Source of the DNA: Falsiroseomonas sp051433165
GTDB lineage: Bacteria > Pseudomonadota > Alphaproteobacteria > Acetobacterales > Acetobacteraceae
Length of the DNA stretch: 64,000 nt
NCBI RefSeq assembly: GCF_051433165.1
Contig: NZ_JBHMFS010000014.1
Coordinates: forward strand, 1 to 64,000
Direction of reading: 5' to 3'
The translations under genes were made by a program, and so were the position numbers. Positions within the stretch are counted from its first letter, which is position 1, and each line of letters opens with the position of its first letter. Below, in pieces: positions 37,841 to 46,099 of the stretch. The notes under the pieces are model-generated. The model ran no database searches. It saw nothing but the letters and a program-made list of their open reading frames with translations, and was not told where the DNA came from.

Positions 37841-38482
37841 ATGCTGGAATTCCCCGTGCGCGAATGGATCGGCACACTCCTCGGCGGCCGCCGCAGCGCC
37901 GATTGGCCGGCGGCGGTGGAGGCGATTCGCGCCGGCGCGGCCTATCTGGCGCAGGGCGCCAGCTATTCCTATCTGCGCGCCCGCACCCTGCTGGCTGGCC
38001 CGCGCCTATTCAGCGACCAGGATTTCGGACACGCGCTGACCATCTGTAAATGGGAAGGCTTCGGCGTTGCCGCGCAGGATCTCATCCTGATCCTGGAATC
38101 GGATCTGCGGCACCTGCTGCCGCCCGACCCTCAGGCCCGCGCCCGCGGCCTGGCCGCGCTGTATCGCGAGGTGCTGGACAGCGAGGCCCTGCCCGAACAC
38201 CGCGCCGATTGCGGCTGGGCCGACCTGATGGTGGAATTCGACGCGCGCCTTGATGTGTACCTGTCCCGCACGCCGCTGAAGCCCGACGCCATTTCCATCG
38301 CCACCGCGCTGCGCCTGTTGCAGCACGCCCCGATCGAGGACAGCGTGCGCAAGGCCGACCAGATGATGGTCGTGAACAACGTCGCCTTCCGGTTCATCGA
38401 GTACCAGGCGAAGCTGCGCCGCATGCTGGACCTGCCGGCCTTCGCCGCCCAGCTTTCCGCCCGCATGGTCCCGCCGGGGTGA
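37841..38482 (+). CDS. Conserved unknown protein coupled to DnaQ-CBS-DUF294 gene
   Basis: A 213-residue soluble, mostly helical protein starting MLEFPVREWIGTLLGG; CGAGGA lies four bases before the ATG. The reading frame is open further upstream, but without a ribosome-binding site. I recognise no domain. Its TGA overlaps the GTG start of the next gene by four bases (GTGA), so the two products are probably made together. It is divergent from the symporter operon and shares its regulatory gap. Confidence 0.75.
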   Translation: MLEFPVREWIGTLLGGRRSADWPAAVEAIRAGAAYLAQGASYSYLRARTLLAGPRLFSDQDFGHALTICKWEGFGVAAQDLILILESDLRHLLPPDPQARARGLAALYREVLDSEALPEHRADCGWADLMVEFDARLDVYLSRTPLKPDAISIATALRLLQHAPIEDSVRKADQMMVVNNVAFRFIEYQAKLRRMLDLPAFAAQLSARMVPPG

Positions 38483-40602
38483 CGGGCCCCGCCACGCCGT
38501 TGATCGCGCTGGGGGTCGTGGTGCTGGACACCGAGACCACCGGCCTCGATGTGCGGCAGGACCGCATCGTGCAGATCGGCGCGGTACGGATGCAGGGCGC
38601 CGATCTGGCCGAGGCGCCCCCCTTCAACCGGCTGGTGAATCCGGGCCGCCCCATCCCGCCCATCGCCAGCCGCGTGCACGGGCTCGCCGACGCCGATGTC
38701 GCGGAGCAGCCCAGCCTGGCCGCCATCCTCCCCGAATTCCTGGCCTATGCCGGGCAGGCGGTGGTGGTGGGCCATTCCATCCATTTCGACCTGGCGGTGC
38801 TGCGGCACGAGGCGCAGCGCCACGGCCTGGCCTGGCGCGAGCCGCGCGTGCTGGATGTGGCGCTGCTGGCGGCGGGGCTGGACCGCGGTCTGGTGGACAC
38901 CTCGCTGGACAGCCTGGCGCTCAGCCTTGGCGTGGTGGTCACGGGCCGGCATACCGCCTGGGGCGACGCGCAGGCCACCGCGCGCATCTACGCAGCCCTG
39001 CTGCCGCGGCTGCAGGCGGCCGGTATCCGCACCCTGGGCGAGGCCGAGACGCTCAGCCGCCGCGCCACGGACCTCATCGCCCGGCAGGAACAGGCCGGCT
39101 GGTTCGACCGCCCCGCCGGCGCCGGCCGGCCCGACTTCGCACTCGCGGCACTGCGCGTGGGCGGCCAGCGCGCCACCGACAGCTTCCTGTACCGCCAGCG
39201 GCTGGTTGATGTGATGTCGAGCCCCATCATCGCCATCGCCGCCACGGAAAGCGTGCATGCGGCAGCCCGGCTCATGCATGCGCGCGGCATCGGCAGCGTG
39301 TTCGTGGAAACGCCGGAGGGGCACGGCCTGGTCACCGAGCGCGACATCCTGCGCGCCATGGCGGAATGCGGCGCGGAGGCCGCCACCGCGCCGGTGGGTG
39401 GATTCATGAGCCGGCCGGTCATCGCGGCGCCGGCCGAGACCTTCCTCTACCGCGCGCTCGGCCTGATGGCGCGGCGCAACCTGCGCTACCTCGGCGTGAC
39501 GGAGGGCGGACGACTGACGGGCATCTTCACCCTCCGCACCCTGCTGCGCGAACGCGCGCTGGCCACACTCACGGTCGGCGACGAGATCGCCACCGCGACG
39601 CGCCCCGCCGAGCTGGCCCGCGTGCAGGCGGCGCTGCCCGGCCTTGCCGCCGGGCTGCTGGCCGATGGGCTGGAGGCGCGCGCCGTGGCCGCCATCATCG
39701 CCGCCGAGGCCCGCGCCATGACCGCCCGCGCAGCAGAACTGGCGGAAGCCGAACTCGGCCCGCCGCCCGCCGACTACGCACTTCTGGTGCTGGGCTCCGG
39801 CGGACGTGGCGAGAGCCTGCTGGCGCCGGACCAGGACAATGCGCTGGTCATCGCCGATGGCTATGCCGGCGACCTCGACTCGGCGGAGGACTGGTTCACC
39901 CGCCTCGCCCTGCGGGTGAACGACATCCTGGACCAGGCGGGCATTCCGCTGTGCAAGGGCGGCGTGATGGCGCGCAACCGGCCCTGGCGCCGGCGCCTGT
40001 CTGAATGGCGCGGGCAATTGGCCGAATGGGCGCGGCGGCCGGAGCCGGCGGCGATGCTGAACCTCGACATCTTCTACGATTTCACGCCGGCCCATGCCTC
40101 ATCCGGCGACGGGGCGGCGCTGGCCGCCGCGCTGCGCGAGACGGCGACCGAGACGGCGCGCGGCGCCCCGGCCCTGCTGCGCGCCATGGGTGAGGCGGCC
40201 GGCAGCCACGCCGCGCCGCTCGGGATGTTCGGGCGGATCCGCAAGGATGAGGCGGGGCGGGTGGATCTGAAATCCGGCGCGTTGCTACCCATCACGTCCG
40301 GCGCGCGGGTCATCGCGTTGCGCCACGGCGTGACGGCGCTGTCCACGCCGGAGCGCCTGGTGCAGGCTGCCGCCCGCGCCGGCCGCGGCGAGACGGATGC
40401 GGCACTGCTGGCCGATGTGCAGGGCTTCCTGCTGCGCCTGGTGCTGGCGCAGCAGATCGCGGACCTGGAGGCCGGCATCCGGCCCAGCAACCGCGTCGAG
40501 GTGGCACGCCTCAGCCGCCAGGACCAGGAAAGCCTGAAGGACGCGCTGGGCCGCATCGAGCTGATCCGCGAGATGCTGCGCGACCTGCTGCAGGGGATGT
40601 AA
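38479..40602 (+). CDS. DnaQ-type exonuclease / CBS pair / DUF294 nucleotidyltransferase fusion
   Basis: A 707-residue three-part protein. Residues 10-175 are a DEDDh 3'-5' exonuclease: LDTETTG (Asp17, Glu19), GHSIHFD and HTAWGDA. Residues 240-365 are two CBS motifs (VDVMSSPIIAIAATES, GFMSRPVIAAPAET), which bind adenine nucleotides in many proteins. Residues 415-700 are a DUF294 nucleotidyltransferase of the GlnD type (LGSGGRGESLLAPDQDNALV near 435-455) with its C-terminal helical domain. CBS-DUF294 proteins often accompany SSS symporters; here the exonuclease is fused on. The start is a GTG overlapping the previous stop. The target is unknown. Confidence 0.88.
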   Translation: MTGPATPLIALGVVVLDTETTGLDVRQDRIVQIGAVRMQGADLAEAPPFNRLVNPGRPIPPIASRVHGLADADVAEQPSLAAILPEFLAYAGQAVVVGHSIHFDLAVLRHEAQRHGLAWREPRVLDVALLAAGLDRGLVDTSLDSLALSLGVVVTGRHTAWGDAQATARIYAALLPRLQAAGIRTLGEAETLSRRATDLIARQEQAGWFDRPAGAGRPDFALAALRVGGQRATDSFLYRQRLVDVMSSPIIAIAATESVHAAARLMHARGIGSVFVETPEGHGLVTERDILRAMAECGAEAATAPVGGFMSRPVIAAPAETFLYRALGLMARRNLRYLGVTEGGRLTGIFTLRTLLRERALATLTVGDEIATATRPAELARVQAALPGLAAGLLADGLEARAVAAIIAAEARAMTARAAELAEAELGPPPADYALLVLGSGGRGESLLAPDQDNALVIADGYAGDLDSAEDWFTRLALRVNDILDQAGIPLCKGGVMARNRPWRRRLSEWRGQLAEWARRPEPAAMLNLDIFYDFTPAHASSGDGAALAAALRETATETARGAPALLRAMGEAAGSHAAPLGMFGRIRKDEAGRVDLKSGALLPITSGARVIALRHGVTALSTPERLVQAAARAGRGETDAALLADVQGFLLRLVLAQQIADLEAGIRPSNRVEVARLSRQDQESLKDALGRIELIREMLRDLLQGM

Positions 40603-40737
40603 TACCGAACCCCGTTGCTCAGAACCTGCGGCCGGCGACGCCGGCCGAGCGGCCGAATGGCCGCCGCCGCAAGTGCGGCGAGCCAAGCAAAGCGCGGCGC
40701 CTGAGGGCAGATCGGTCACGATCTGCGGGATTTGGTA
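40602..40737 (-). repeat. Dispersed intergenic element, copy A
   Basis: About 135 bp with imperfect terminal inverted repeats (TACCAAATCCCG at one end, TACCGAACCCCG at the other) and several internal GC-rich palindromes. It is clearly similar along its length to the element at 50742-50999. It begins at the stop codon of the exonuclease fusion gene. Confidence 0.8.
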
Positions 40738-40758
40738 CAACCCTCGGTCCGCGGCGCC

Positions 40759-40953
40759 TCACCCCCGGCTGCGCGCCGCCCAGAACATCAGCCACTTGGC
40801 CGGCCAGGCCCAGGCGATGCCGGCGATGATGAAATAGGCAAGCTGCACCAGCCAATGCAGCTTCAGCACGTGGTCGGCCAGCGCCACCACGGCCATCACA
40901 TACAGCAGGAATCCGAGGAGGCCGCCCAGCAGGGCGAGTGTGGTACGCGACAT
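40759..40953 (-). CDS. DUF2842-family membrane protein
   Basis: A 64-residue protein with two membrane helices, MSRTTLALLGGLLGFLLYVMAVVALADHVLKLHW and a second helix ending WPAKWLMFWAARSRG, the DUF2842 pattern common in alphaproteobacteria. The function is unknown. ATGs at 40962 and 41028 are open in frame; 40953 matches the family best. It is divergent from apt. Confidence 0.75.
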   Translation of the reverse strand: MSRTTLALLGGLLGFLLYVMAVVALADHVLKLHWLVQLAYFIIAGIAWAWPAKWLMFWAARSRG

Positions 40954-41138
40954 GAACCGCATGTGGCCCAGCCTGCCGCATCCGCCAAGCCCCCGGCAGG
41001 CCGGGTCTTCCGCGCCGCAGGCGGGCAAGGTTGCGGCACCGGCCCGCGCCGGCGTAGCTTCCGCCGGCGCGGCAGCGCGGCCCGGCCCGCAGGGTGGCCC
41101 GGCACAGCGCGCCGCGGCAGGAGCACGCGACCCGTAGC

Positions 41139-41696
41139 ATGGCCGATCCCAATCCCGACCGCCTCGCCGTCGATCCCAGCATCGACCTCAAGGACCATAT
41201 CCGCGGCATCCCGGATTTCCCGAAGCCCGGCATCCTGTTCTACGACATCTCCACCCTGCTGCGGCACGGCGCCGCTTGGCGCACCGCCATGGCGCGGATG
41301 GCGGATGTGATCCGCCCGCACAAGCCGGACATGCTGGCCGGCATCGAAAGCCGTGGCTTCCTGGTGGCGGCACCGCTGGCGCTGGAACTGGGGCTCGGCT
41401 TCGTCATGCTGCGCAAGCCGCGCAAGCTGCCGGGCCTGACCATCGGTCTCAACTACGCGCTGGAATACGGCACGGACCGCATCGAGATGCAGGCGGATGC
41501 CGTGCAGAAGGGCAGCCGCGTGGTGGTGCTGGATGATCTGCTGGCCACCGGCGGCACGCTCGCCGCCGGCATTTCGCTGCTGCGCCAGGCCGGCGCGGAG
41601 GTGCCCTGCGCGGCCACGCTGATCGAGTTGACCTTCCTCGGCGGTCGCGCACGCATCGACGTGCCCTTCGAATCGCTGCTGCGCTACGACAGCTAG
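41139..41696 (+). CDS. apt: Adenine phosphoribosyltransferase
   Basis: A purine salvage enzyme making AMP from adenine and PRPP, 185 residues. The family start IRGIPDFPKPGILFYDISTLL, the GIESRGFLVAAPLALELG segment and the PRPP-binding loop VVVLDDLLATGGTLAAG are all present. AGGAG lies about 15 bases before the ATG at 41139; an ATG at 41094 is open but adds only unrelated sequence. Confidence 0.95.
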   Translation: MADPNPDRLAVDPSIDLKDHIRGIPDFPKPGILFYDISTLLRHGAAWRTAMARMADVIRPHKPDMLAGIESRGFLVAAPLALELGLGFVMLRKPRKLPGLTIGLNYALEYGTDRIEMQADAVQKGSRVVVLDDLLATGGTLAAGISLLRQAGAEVPCAATLIELTFLGGRARIDVPFESLLRYDS

Positions 41697-41738
41697 GCCG
41701 ACGGTATTGCCACGTTTCTGCCCCAATCGGGCGGCTAG

Positions 41739-42800
41739 GTGAGCGTCGAAATGGACGCCGCAGGGATGGGAAACTTCCGCCCGACCCGCCGGGCAGCCGG
41801 CCGACTGCTGTCGGCCACGGCGCTCGCGGCCTTGGCATGGCCGCGTGCCGGCCGTGCCGCAACCACCGGCCTGGTGCCCGAATCCGCCACCGTTCTGGCG
41901 CCGGGGCCGGATGGCGGCACGGCGGAACTGCTGGCCACGCGCGCCGCCGCTGCGCTGGCGCGCGGCCTGGTGCGGGCGGCGGCGCTGCGGGTTTCGGTGC
42001 TGGGCGGGCCGGATGGCATCACCGCCGCCAACCGCTTCGCCTCCGCAACCTTGCGCGACGGACCGCTGCTGCTGCTGCTGCCCGGACTCGCGGTGCAGGC
42101 GCAGTTGGTGGGCGACACCAGGGCCCGGTACGAGCCGCGCCACTGGCCCGGAATCTGCGGCAGCGTGCAGCCCAGCCTGCTGGCGCTGCGCCCGGGCGCG
42201 CCGCTGAACGCGCCGCTGCGAATTGCCGTGCCTTCCGCCGCGGCGCCGGAGGTGGCGGCGCTGCTGGCGCTGGATCTGCTCGGCCGCGCCAATGTGCCGG
42301 TATTCTGCCCCCCCGCCGACAGCACCCGCCGCCATGCGGCGACGGAGGCTGCGGTGGGCCAGGGGGCGGCGGATGGGCTGGTGCTGTCCGGCACAATGGC
42401 GGAAGCGCGGGCCGCCGAGCTCGGCCTCATCCCGGTCTTCGCCTTCGACGGCGCGGGGAATGCGCGGGACCTGTCCCTGCCGAACGTGCCCGCGCTCGGC
42501 GAATTGATGCCGAACCCGGCGCATCCGGAATTGCTCACCGCCGCCCGCGCCGCCGCGGCGGCGTTGCGCGGCCGGGCGCTGCTGGTGCTGCCGGCGTTGA
42601 CCCCGGCCGATGTCGTCGCGCTGTGGCGCGGTGCCGCGCGCAGCTGGCCGGAGGAAGCGCCGGATGCGCCCGAAGCCGGCACCCGCCGAATCGGGCCGGG
42701 CGAGACGACGCTGCTGCTCGGCACGCTGTGCCCGCCGCCGGATGTCGCGCTGGCCTACCGGCTGTGGCTGCTGCGGCGGCTGAACTACCGGTCGAGCTGA
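41739..42800 (+). CDS. TctC/Bug-like exported protein, divergent
   Basis: A 353-residue protein with a twin-arginine-like signal (RPTRRAAGRLLSATALAALAWPRAGRAA). The mature part loosely resembles tripartite tricarboxylate transporter binding proteins of the Bug family: VLGGPDGITAANRFASA, then YEPRHWPGICGSVQPSLLALRPG. No TctA/TctB partner is nearby, and the sequence is diverged from functional Bug proteins. It converges on an AbrB-family gene with six bases between the stops. Confidence 0.6.
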   Translation: MSVEMDAAGMGNFRPTRRAAGRLLSATALAALAWPRAGRAATTGLVPESATVLAPGPDGGTAELLATRAAAALARGLVRAAALRVSVLGGPDGITAANRFASATLRDGPLLLLLPGLAVQAQLVGDTRARYEPRHWPGICGSVQPSLLALRPGAPLNAPLRIAVPSAAAPEVAALLALDLLGRANVPVFCPPADSTRRHAATEAAVGQGAADGLVLSGTMAEARAAELGLIPVFAFDGAGNARDLSLPNVPALGELMPNPAHPELLTAARAAAAALRGRALLVLPALTPADVVALWRGAARSWPEEAPDAPEAGTRRIGPGETTLLLGTLCPPPDVALAYRLWLLRRLNYRSS

Positions 42801-42806
42801 ACCGCC

Positions 42807-43865
42807 CTACTTATCCAGCCCCAGCCGCTCCGCCACCTTCCAGACCGGGCCGACCAGCAGGTTGCACACCACGGTGCGGACCAGGTGGAAGCCCAGCACC
42901 AGCGGCACCGCCAGATCCAGCGCCTTGGCGGTGATGGTCATCTCGGGCATGCCGCCCGGCGCCATGCCCAGCACGGAAGCTGCCGGCGGCAGGCCGGAGA
43001 TCAGCCCGAGGCCGATGCCGAGCGCCGCCATCAGCGCCGACAAAATCAGGGTCGATCCCACCGAGGCCAGCGCCAGGCGGCGGGAGGCCAGCAGGAAGCG
43101 CTTGCTCATCCGCTGCCCGAGCCCGGCCCCCATGCCGACCTGCGCCGCATCGATCATCCAGAGCGGCACGCCGGAGGGCAGCATTTCGAAGGCCGAGAGC
43201 ACGATCACCAGCGCGCAGGGACCGAGCATCCAGGGATTCGCCAGGTTCAGCATGCGGATCACCAGCGCCACGCCCAGCCCCGCCGCAATCAGCAGCGCCA
43301 GTCCGGCCAGGTCCACCGGCGGCCGCTCGGCGAAGAAGGCGCCGGCGCCGCCGCGCGGGGCGAGCCAGGTGATCAGCGGCGGGAAGATTACCACCACCAC
43401 CATCACGCGGATGGTCTGCGCCAGCGTCACCGCCGGCACCGAAACCCCGTAGCGCTGCGCCAGCACCGCCATGACGATGACCCCGCCCGGCACGGCGGAA
43501 AAATAGCCGGTGCGCGCATCCGTCCCGGCCATGCGGGCGAAGAAGCGCGCCACCAGCGCGCCGACGATGATGCTGACCACCGCCGCCACCAGCAGCCAGG
43601 GCAGAGCGGTGGCGAGTGCGGCCAGCACCGGCGTGGTGAAGGTCTGCCCCAGGCCGAGGCCGAGGCAGAGCAGCGCGATGGGCCGCACCGGCGCCGCCAC
43701 CACCGCGCGATCATTCCAGGCCAGCGCCCCGGTGGCCGCCATGGCGCCCAGCATCCAGGGCAGCGGAATATCTAGCAGCCAAGCGATCGCGCCGCCCCCC
43801 GTCGCCACCAGGGCGGTCAGCAGATGTGCGAACAGGGGCGGGGAGGGGGAGGAGGTGCTCGTCAC
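42807..43865 (-). CDS. AbrB-family membrane protein
   Basis: A 352-residue membrane protein with about ten helices in two similar halves. The motifs IPLPWMLGAM, GYFSAVPGGVIVMAVLAQRYG and, in the second half, NPWMLGP and LGMAPGGMPEMTITAKAL are the duplicated signature of the AbrB family (also called putative ammonia monooxygenase). Its function is not established; a transport or regulatory role has been suggested. Confidence 0.88.
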   Translation of the reverse strand: MTSTSSPSPPLFAHLLTALVATGGGAIAWLLDIPLPWMLGAMAATGALAWNDRAVVAAPVRPIALLCLGLGLGQTFTTPVLAALATALPWLLVAAVVSIIVGALVARFFARMAGTDARTGYFSAVPGGVIVMAVLAQRYGVSVPAVTLAQTIRVMVVVVIFPPLITWLAPRGGAGAFFAERPPVDLAGLALLIAAGLGVALVIRMLNLANPWMLGPCALVIVLSAFEMLPSGVPLWMIDAAQVGMGAGLGQRMSKRFLLASRRLALASVGSTLILSALMAALGIGLGLISGLPPAASVLGMAPGGMPEMTITAKALDLAVPLVLGFHLVRTVVCNLLVGPVWKVAERLGLDK

Positions 43866-44016
43866 GGTACCGCCATCTTGTGCACCACAGCATCGGCCCG
43901 CCTGCCGCCGGGGTCAAACTAGGCCGGGGAAGGTTCCAGCACCCTCCGATTCACGCTTCCTTAACAAGCGTCACGCTAGATGAGGCGTTGTCTCATATTT
44001 TCGTGGGAGTCCCTTC

Positions 44017-44412
44017 ATGCTCAGCGCCACCCAACCCGTCGCGGCGGCGCGCACTGCGACCGAGTCGCTGCGCAGCCCGCCCACGTCCAGCCCGCCGGCC
44101 GCCGGCACACCCGCCAGCCCGCCGCCCGCCGCGCCGGCGCCTTCGAGCCAGCTTCGCATCGACACGTCGCTGAGCCTGGTGGTGCTGGAGTTTCGCGCAC
44201 CGGATGGGGAGCTTCGCCAATCCATCCCGACCCCGCGGGAGATTGACGCCTATCGCAAACCCGCCGCTGCCCTCCTCGGACCCCAAGGTCGATGTCAGCG
44301 GCTGAGGCGCCTTTGCTGCCAGGCTGCTGTTGGACGGATGTACGGCGTCAGGCCCGCAGGGAAATACCGCTACCGACCAGGCTATCGAGCGAGGCACCGT
44401 CACGGCCGCTGA
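44017..44412 (+). CDS. FlaG-like flagellar protein, 3' end probably frameshifted
   Basis: The 131-residue frame begins with a Pro/Ala-rich stretch, then a FlaG-like core LRIDTSLSLVVLEFRAPDGELRQSIPTPREIDAYR. After that the sequence looks unnatural and runs over the end of the convergent DUF1217 gene. A one-base shift near 44254 would instead give ANPPLPSSDPKVDVSG and stop at 44305, leaving 42 bases before the DUF1217 stop. I think the real end is 44305 and that an indel or read error is present. Confidence 0.55.
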   Translation: MLSATQPVAAARTATESLRSPPTSSPPAAGTPASPPPAAPAPSSQLRIDTSLSLVVLEFRAPDGELRQSIPTPREIDAYRKPAAALLGPQGRCQRLRRLCCQAAVGRMYGVRPAGKYRYRPGYRARHRHGR

Positions 44413-45640
44413 ACAGCGACAGGATCGGGTTGCTCGCGGTTTGCGAGGGGGCCGCAAGCGCCAGGTAGCGCTGCGCCAGCTTGACCACCTCCTGCGGATC
44501 CTTCAGCGCATCCAGATCGACCCGCGCCGTCAGGAGCCGCTTCTGCTGCTCGAATTCCAGCACGCCGAAACTATCGGGCAGGCCCAGCGCGCCGCGCATC
44601 ACCGCGGTCATCGCCTTGTCGGTCATCAGCTCCGCGATGGTATTGATCTTCTCCGCGTTGCGGATGAAGTACAGCGCCTCCCGCAGCCCGGCATTGCCAT
44701 CGCCCATCGCCTTCTCGTAGCGATTGGTCATCGCATCGGCTGCCAGCCGGTCGAGCAGCGCCCCATCCTCGAAGGGGCTCCGCACCTCCAGCGCCGCCGC
44801 CGCCGCCTCCTGCGCCGCGGTGGGCGGGCCGGCGCTGCCGAGTGCGCGAAGCTGCGTCGTGCTCAGCGCCGCGCGCTGCGTCTCGTTCAGCGCACGCACC
44901 TGGCTGCCGGAGAAGGCGGCGAGCTGATCCGTGCCCAGCGCCGCGAGCTGGTCGTTGCCCAGCGCCGCGATCTGCGTCGTGTTCAGCGCACGCAACTGCG
45001 CCACGCCCAGCCCGGCGAAAGCGGAGGCATCGATGGCGGCAAGCTGATCCGTCCGCATCCCCGCAACCTGCGAAGGCCGCAGCGCCGCAACCTGTGCCAC
45101 GTCCAGCGCGGCCACATCCTGCACATCCAGCGCCGCGATCTCGCTGCTGCCGATGGCGCGGATCTGCGCCGCATCCAGCACCCGCACCTGTGCCGTGGTC
45201 AGCGCCTGCACCTGGCCCGCATCCAGCCCGGCCATGCGGGCGAGCGAGATTTCGCCCACCGCCGTGGTGGACAGCGCGGCGATCTGCGTGGGCGTCTGGG
45301 TCGAGGCCTCGCGCCCCGCAAAGGCCCGGGCCAGTTCGCGCCAGCGCCGGTCGGTCAGCCGGTTGGCCAGGCTGCCCTCCGCTGCGGGGTCTTCGGTCAG
45401 GATTTTCTGGAGGATGCCGCGCTTGTCGATCTCACCCTCAAGCTGAAACGCCTCCAGCACCACCTGAAGGGTGCGGCGATCCTTCAGCAAGGATTCCACC
45501 GTATCGTGCTGAGTCGCGGCCTCGCGGAAGCGGGTCATCGCCGCTTCATTGTCGCGCCGCGCGGCGAAGCGCGCCTGCAGATTGCCCCCCTCGCGCTGGG
45601 CGACGGCCAAAGCGGTCAGCGCGCCGAGGCCGGGCAGCAT
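44348..45640 (-). CDS. DUF1217 flagellar protein with octapeptide repeat insert
   Basis: A 430-residue protein whose ends match the DUF1217 family found in alphaproteobacterial flagellar clusters: residues 25-110 (ESLLKDRRTLQVVLEAFQLEGEIDKRG, LANRLTDRRW) and 285-415 (ALYFIRNAEKINTIAELMTDKAMTAVMRGALGLP). Between them, residues 123-266 are 18 contiguous octapeptides of the form L-x-x-x-Q-[ILV]-x-A. The function is unknown; the genetic position suggests filament or secretion-related work. It starts one base after the flaF stop. Confidence 0.8.
   Translation of the reverse strand: MLPGLGALTALAVAQREGGNLQARFAARRDNEAAMTRFREAATQHDTVESLLKDRRTLQVVLEAFQLEGEIDKRGILQKILTEDPAAEGSLANRLTDRRWRELARAFAGREASTQTPTQIAALSTTAVGEISLARMAGLDAGQVQALTTAQVRVLDAAQIRAIGSSEIAALDVQDVAALDVAQVAALRPSQVAGMRTDQLAAIDASAFAGLGVAQLRALNTTQIAALGNDQLAALGTDQLAAFSGSQVRALNETQRAALSTTQLRALGSAGPPTAAQEAAAAALEVRSPFEDGALLDRLAADAMTNRYEKAMGDGNAGLREALYFIRNAEKINTIAELMTDKAMTAVMRGALGLPDSFGVLEFEQQKRLLTARVDLDALKDPQEVVKLAQRYLALAAPSQTASNPILSLFSGRDGASLDSLVGSGISLRA
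44843..45274 (-). repeat. Octapeptide (24-bp) repeat array in DUF1217 gene
   Basis: Eighteen tandem 24-bp units encode L-x-x-x-Q-[ILV]-x-A, for example LNTTQIAA, LGNDQLAA and LGTDQLAA. The register is perfect over 144 residues although the DNA units are diverged, so the array is old and kept by selection rather than a fresh slippage product. Confidence 0.85.
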
Positions 45641-45641
45641 G

Positions 45642-46034
45642 TCAGGCGACCCGGGCGGCGAAAGGCGGCGCCGCGGTGGCCAGCGGGGCGGGAAGGCCGC
45701 GCTGCGCCTCCAGCGCTTCGATCATGTCGCGATGCAGCGCCATAAGTGGCTCCAGGCTGCCACCATCATCCAGCCGCAGCCCGGTTTCCTTCTGCGCCCA
45801 GAAGCCGAGCGAGATCAGCCGCCCGCGCAAATCCTCCGGCAGTTGGTTGCCGGGTGAGACGAGATCGGTGATCAGGATCGACCACAGCCGATGCGCCTTC
45901 TCCAGCGCCACGGCGCGGGTGAGTGTGTCGGTCGCCGCCGCCATCAGCCCGTTGACGTAGCGGAAGGCGCGCAATTCGATTTCGCGCGGAGAGGCGACGG
46001 CGTTCTGGGTTGCGGCATAGCGCGAGACGCTCAT
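45642..46034 (-). CDS. flaF: Flagellar biosynthesis regulator FlaF
   Basis: A 130-residue FlaF-family protein, with YAATQNAVASPREIELRAFRYVNGLMAAA and the helix EKAHRLWSILITDLVSPGNQLPEDLRGRLISLGFWAQKE. FlaF helps flagellin synthesis or secretion, acting against FlbT in alphaproteobacteria. It lies 65 bases downstream of the flagellin stop on the same strand, with flbT on the other side of flagellin. Confidence 0.9.
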   Translation of the reverse strand: MSVSRYAATQNAVASPREIELRAFRYVNGLMAAATDTLTRAVALEKAHRLWSILITDLVSPGNQLPEDLRGRLISLGFWAQKETGLRLDDGGSLEPLMALHRDMIEALEAQRGLPAPLATAAPPFAARVA

Positions 46035-46099
46035 GAGTCCTCCGGCGCGGAAAAGGGCGCAGGCGCCCTGGCGTCACCGCCAGGGCGCCCGCATCAGGC

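Noticed and set aside
40621..40700. Rho-independent terminator after the exonuclease fusion gene
   Set aside because: The palindromes there belong to the dispersed element and recur in copy B, so they are better explained as element structure.
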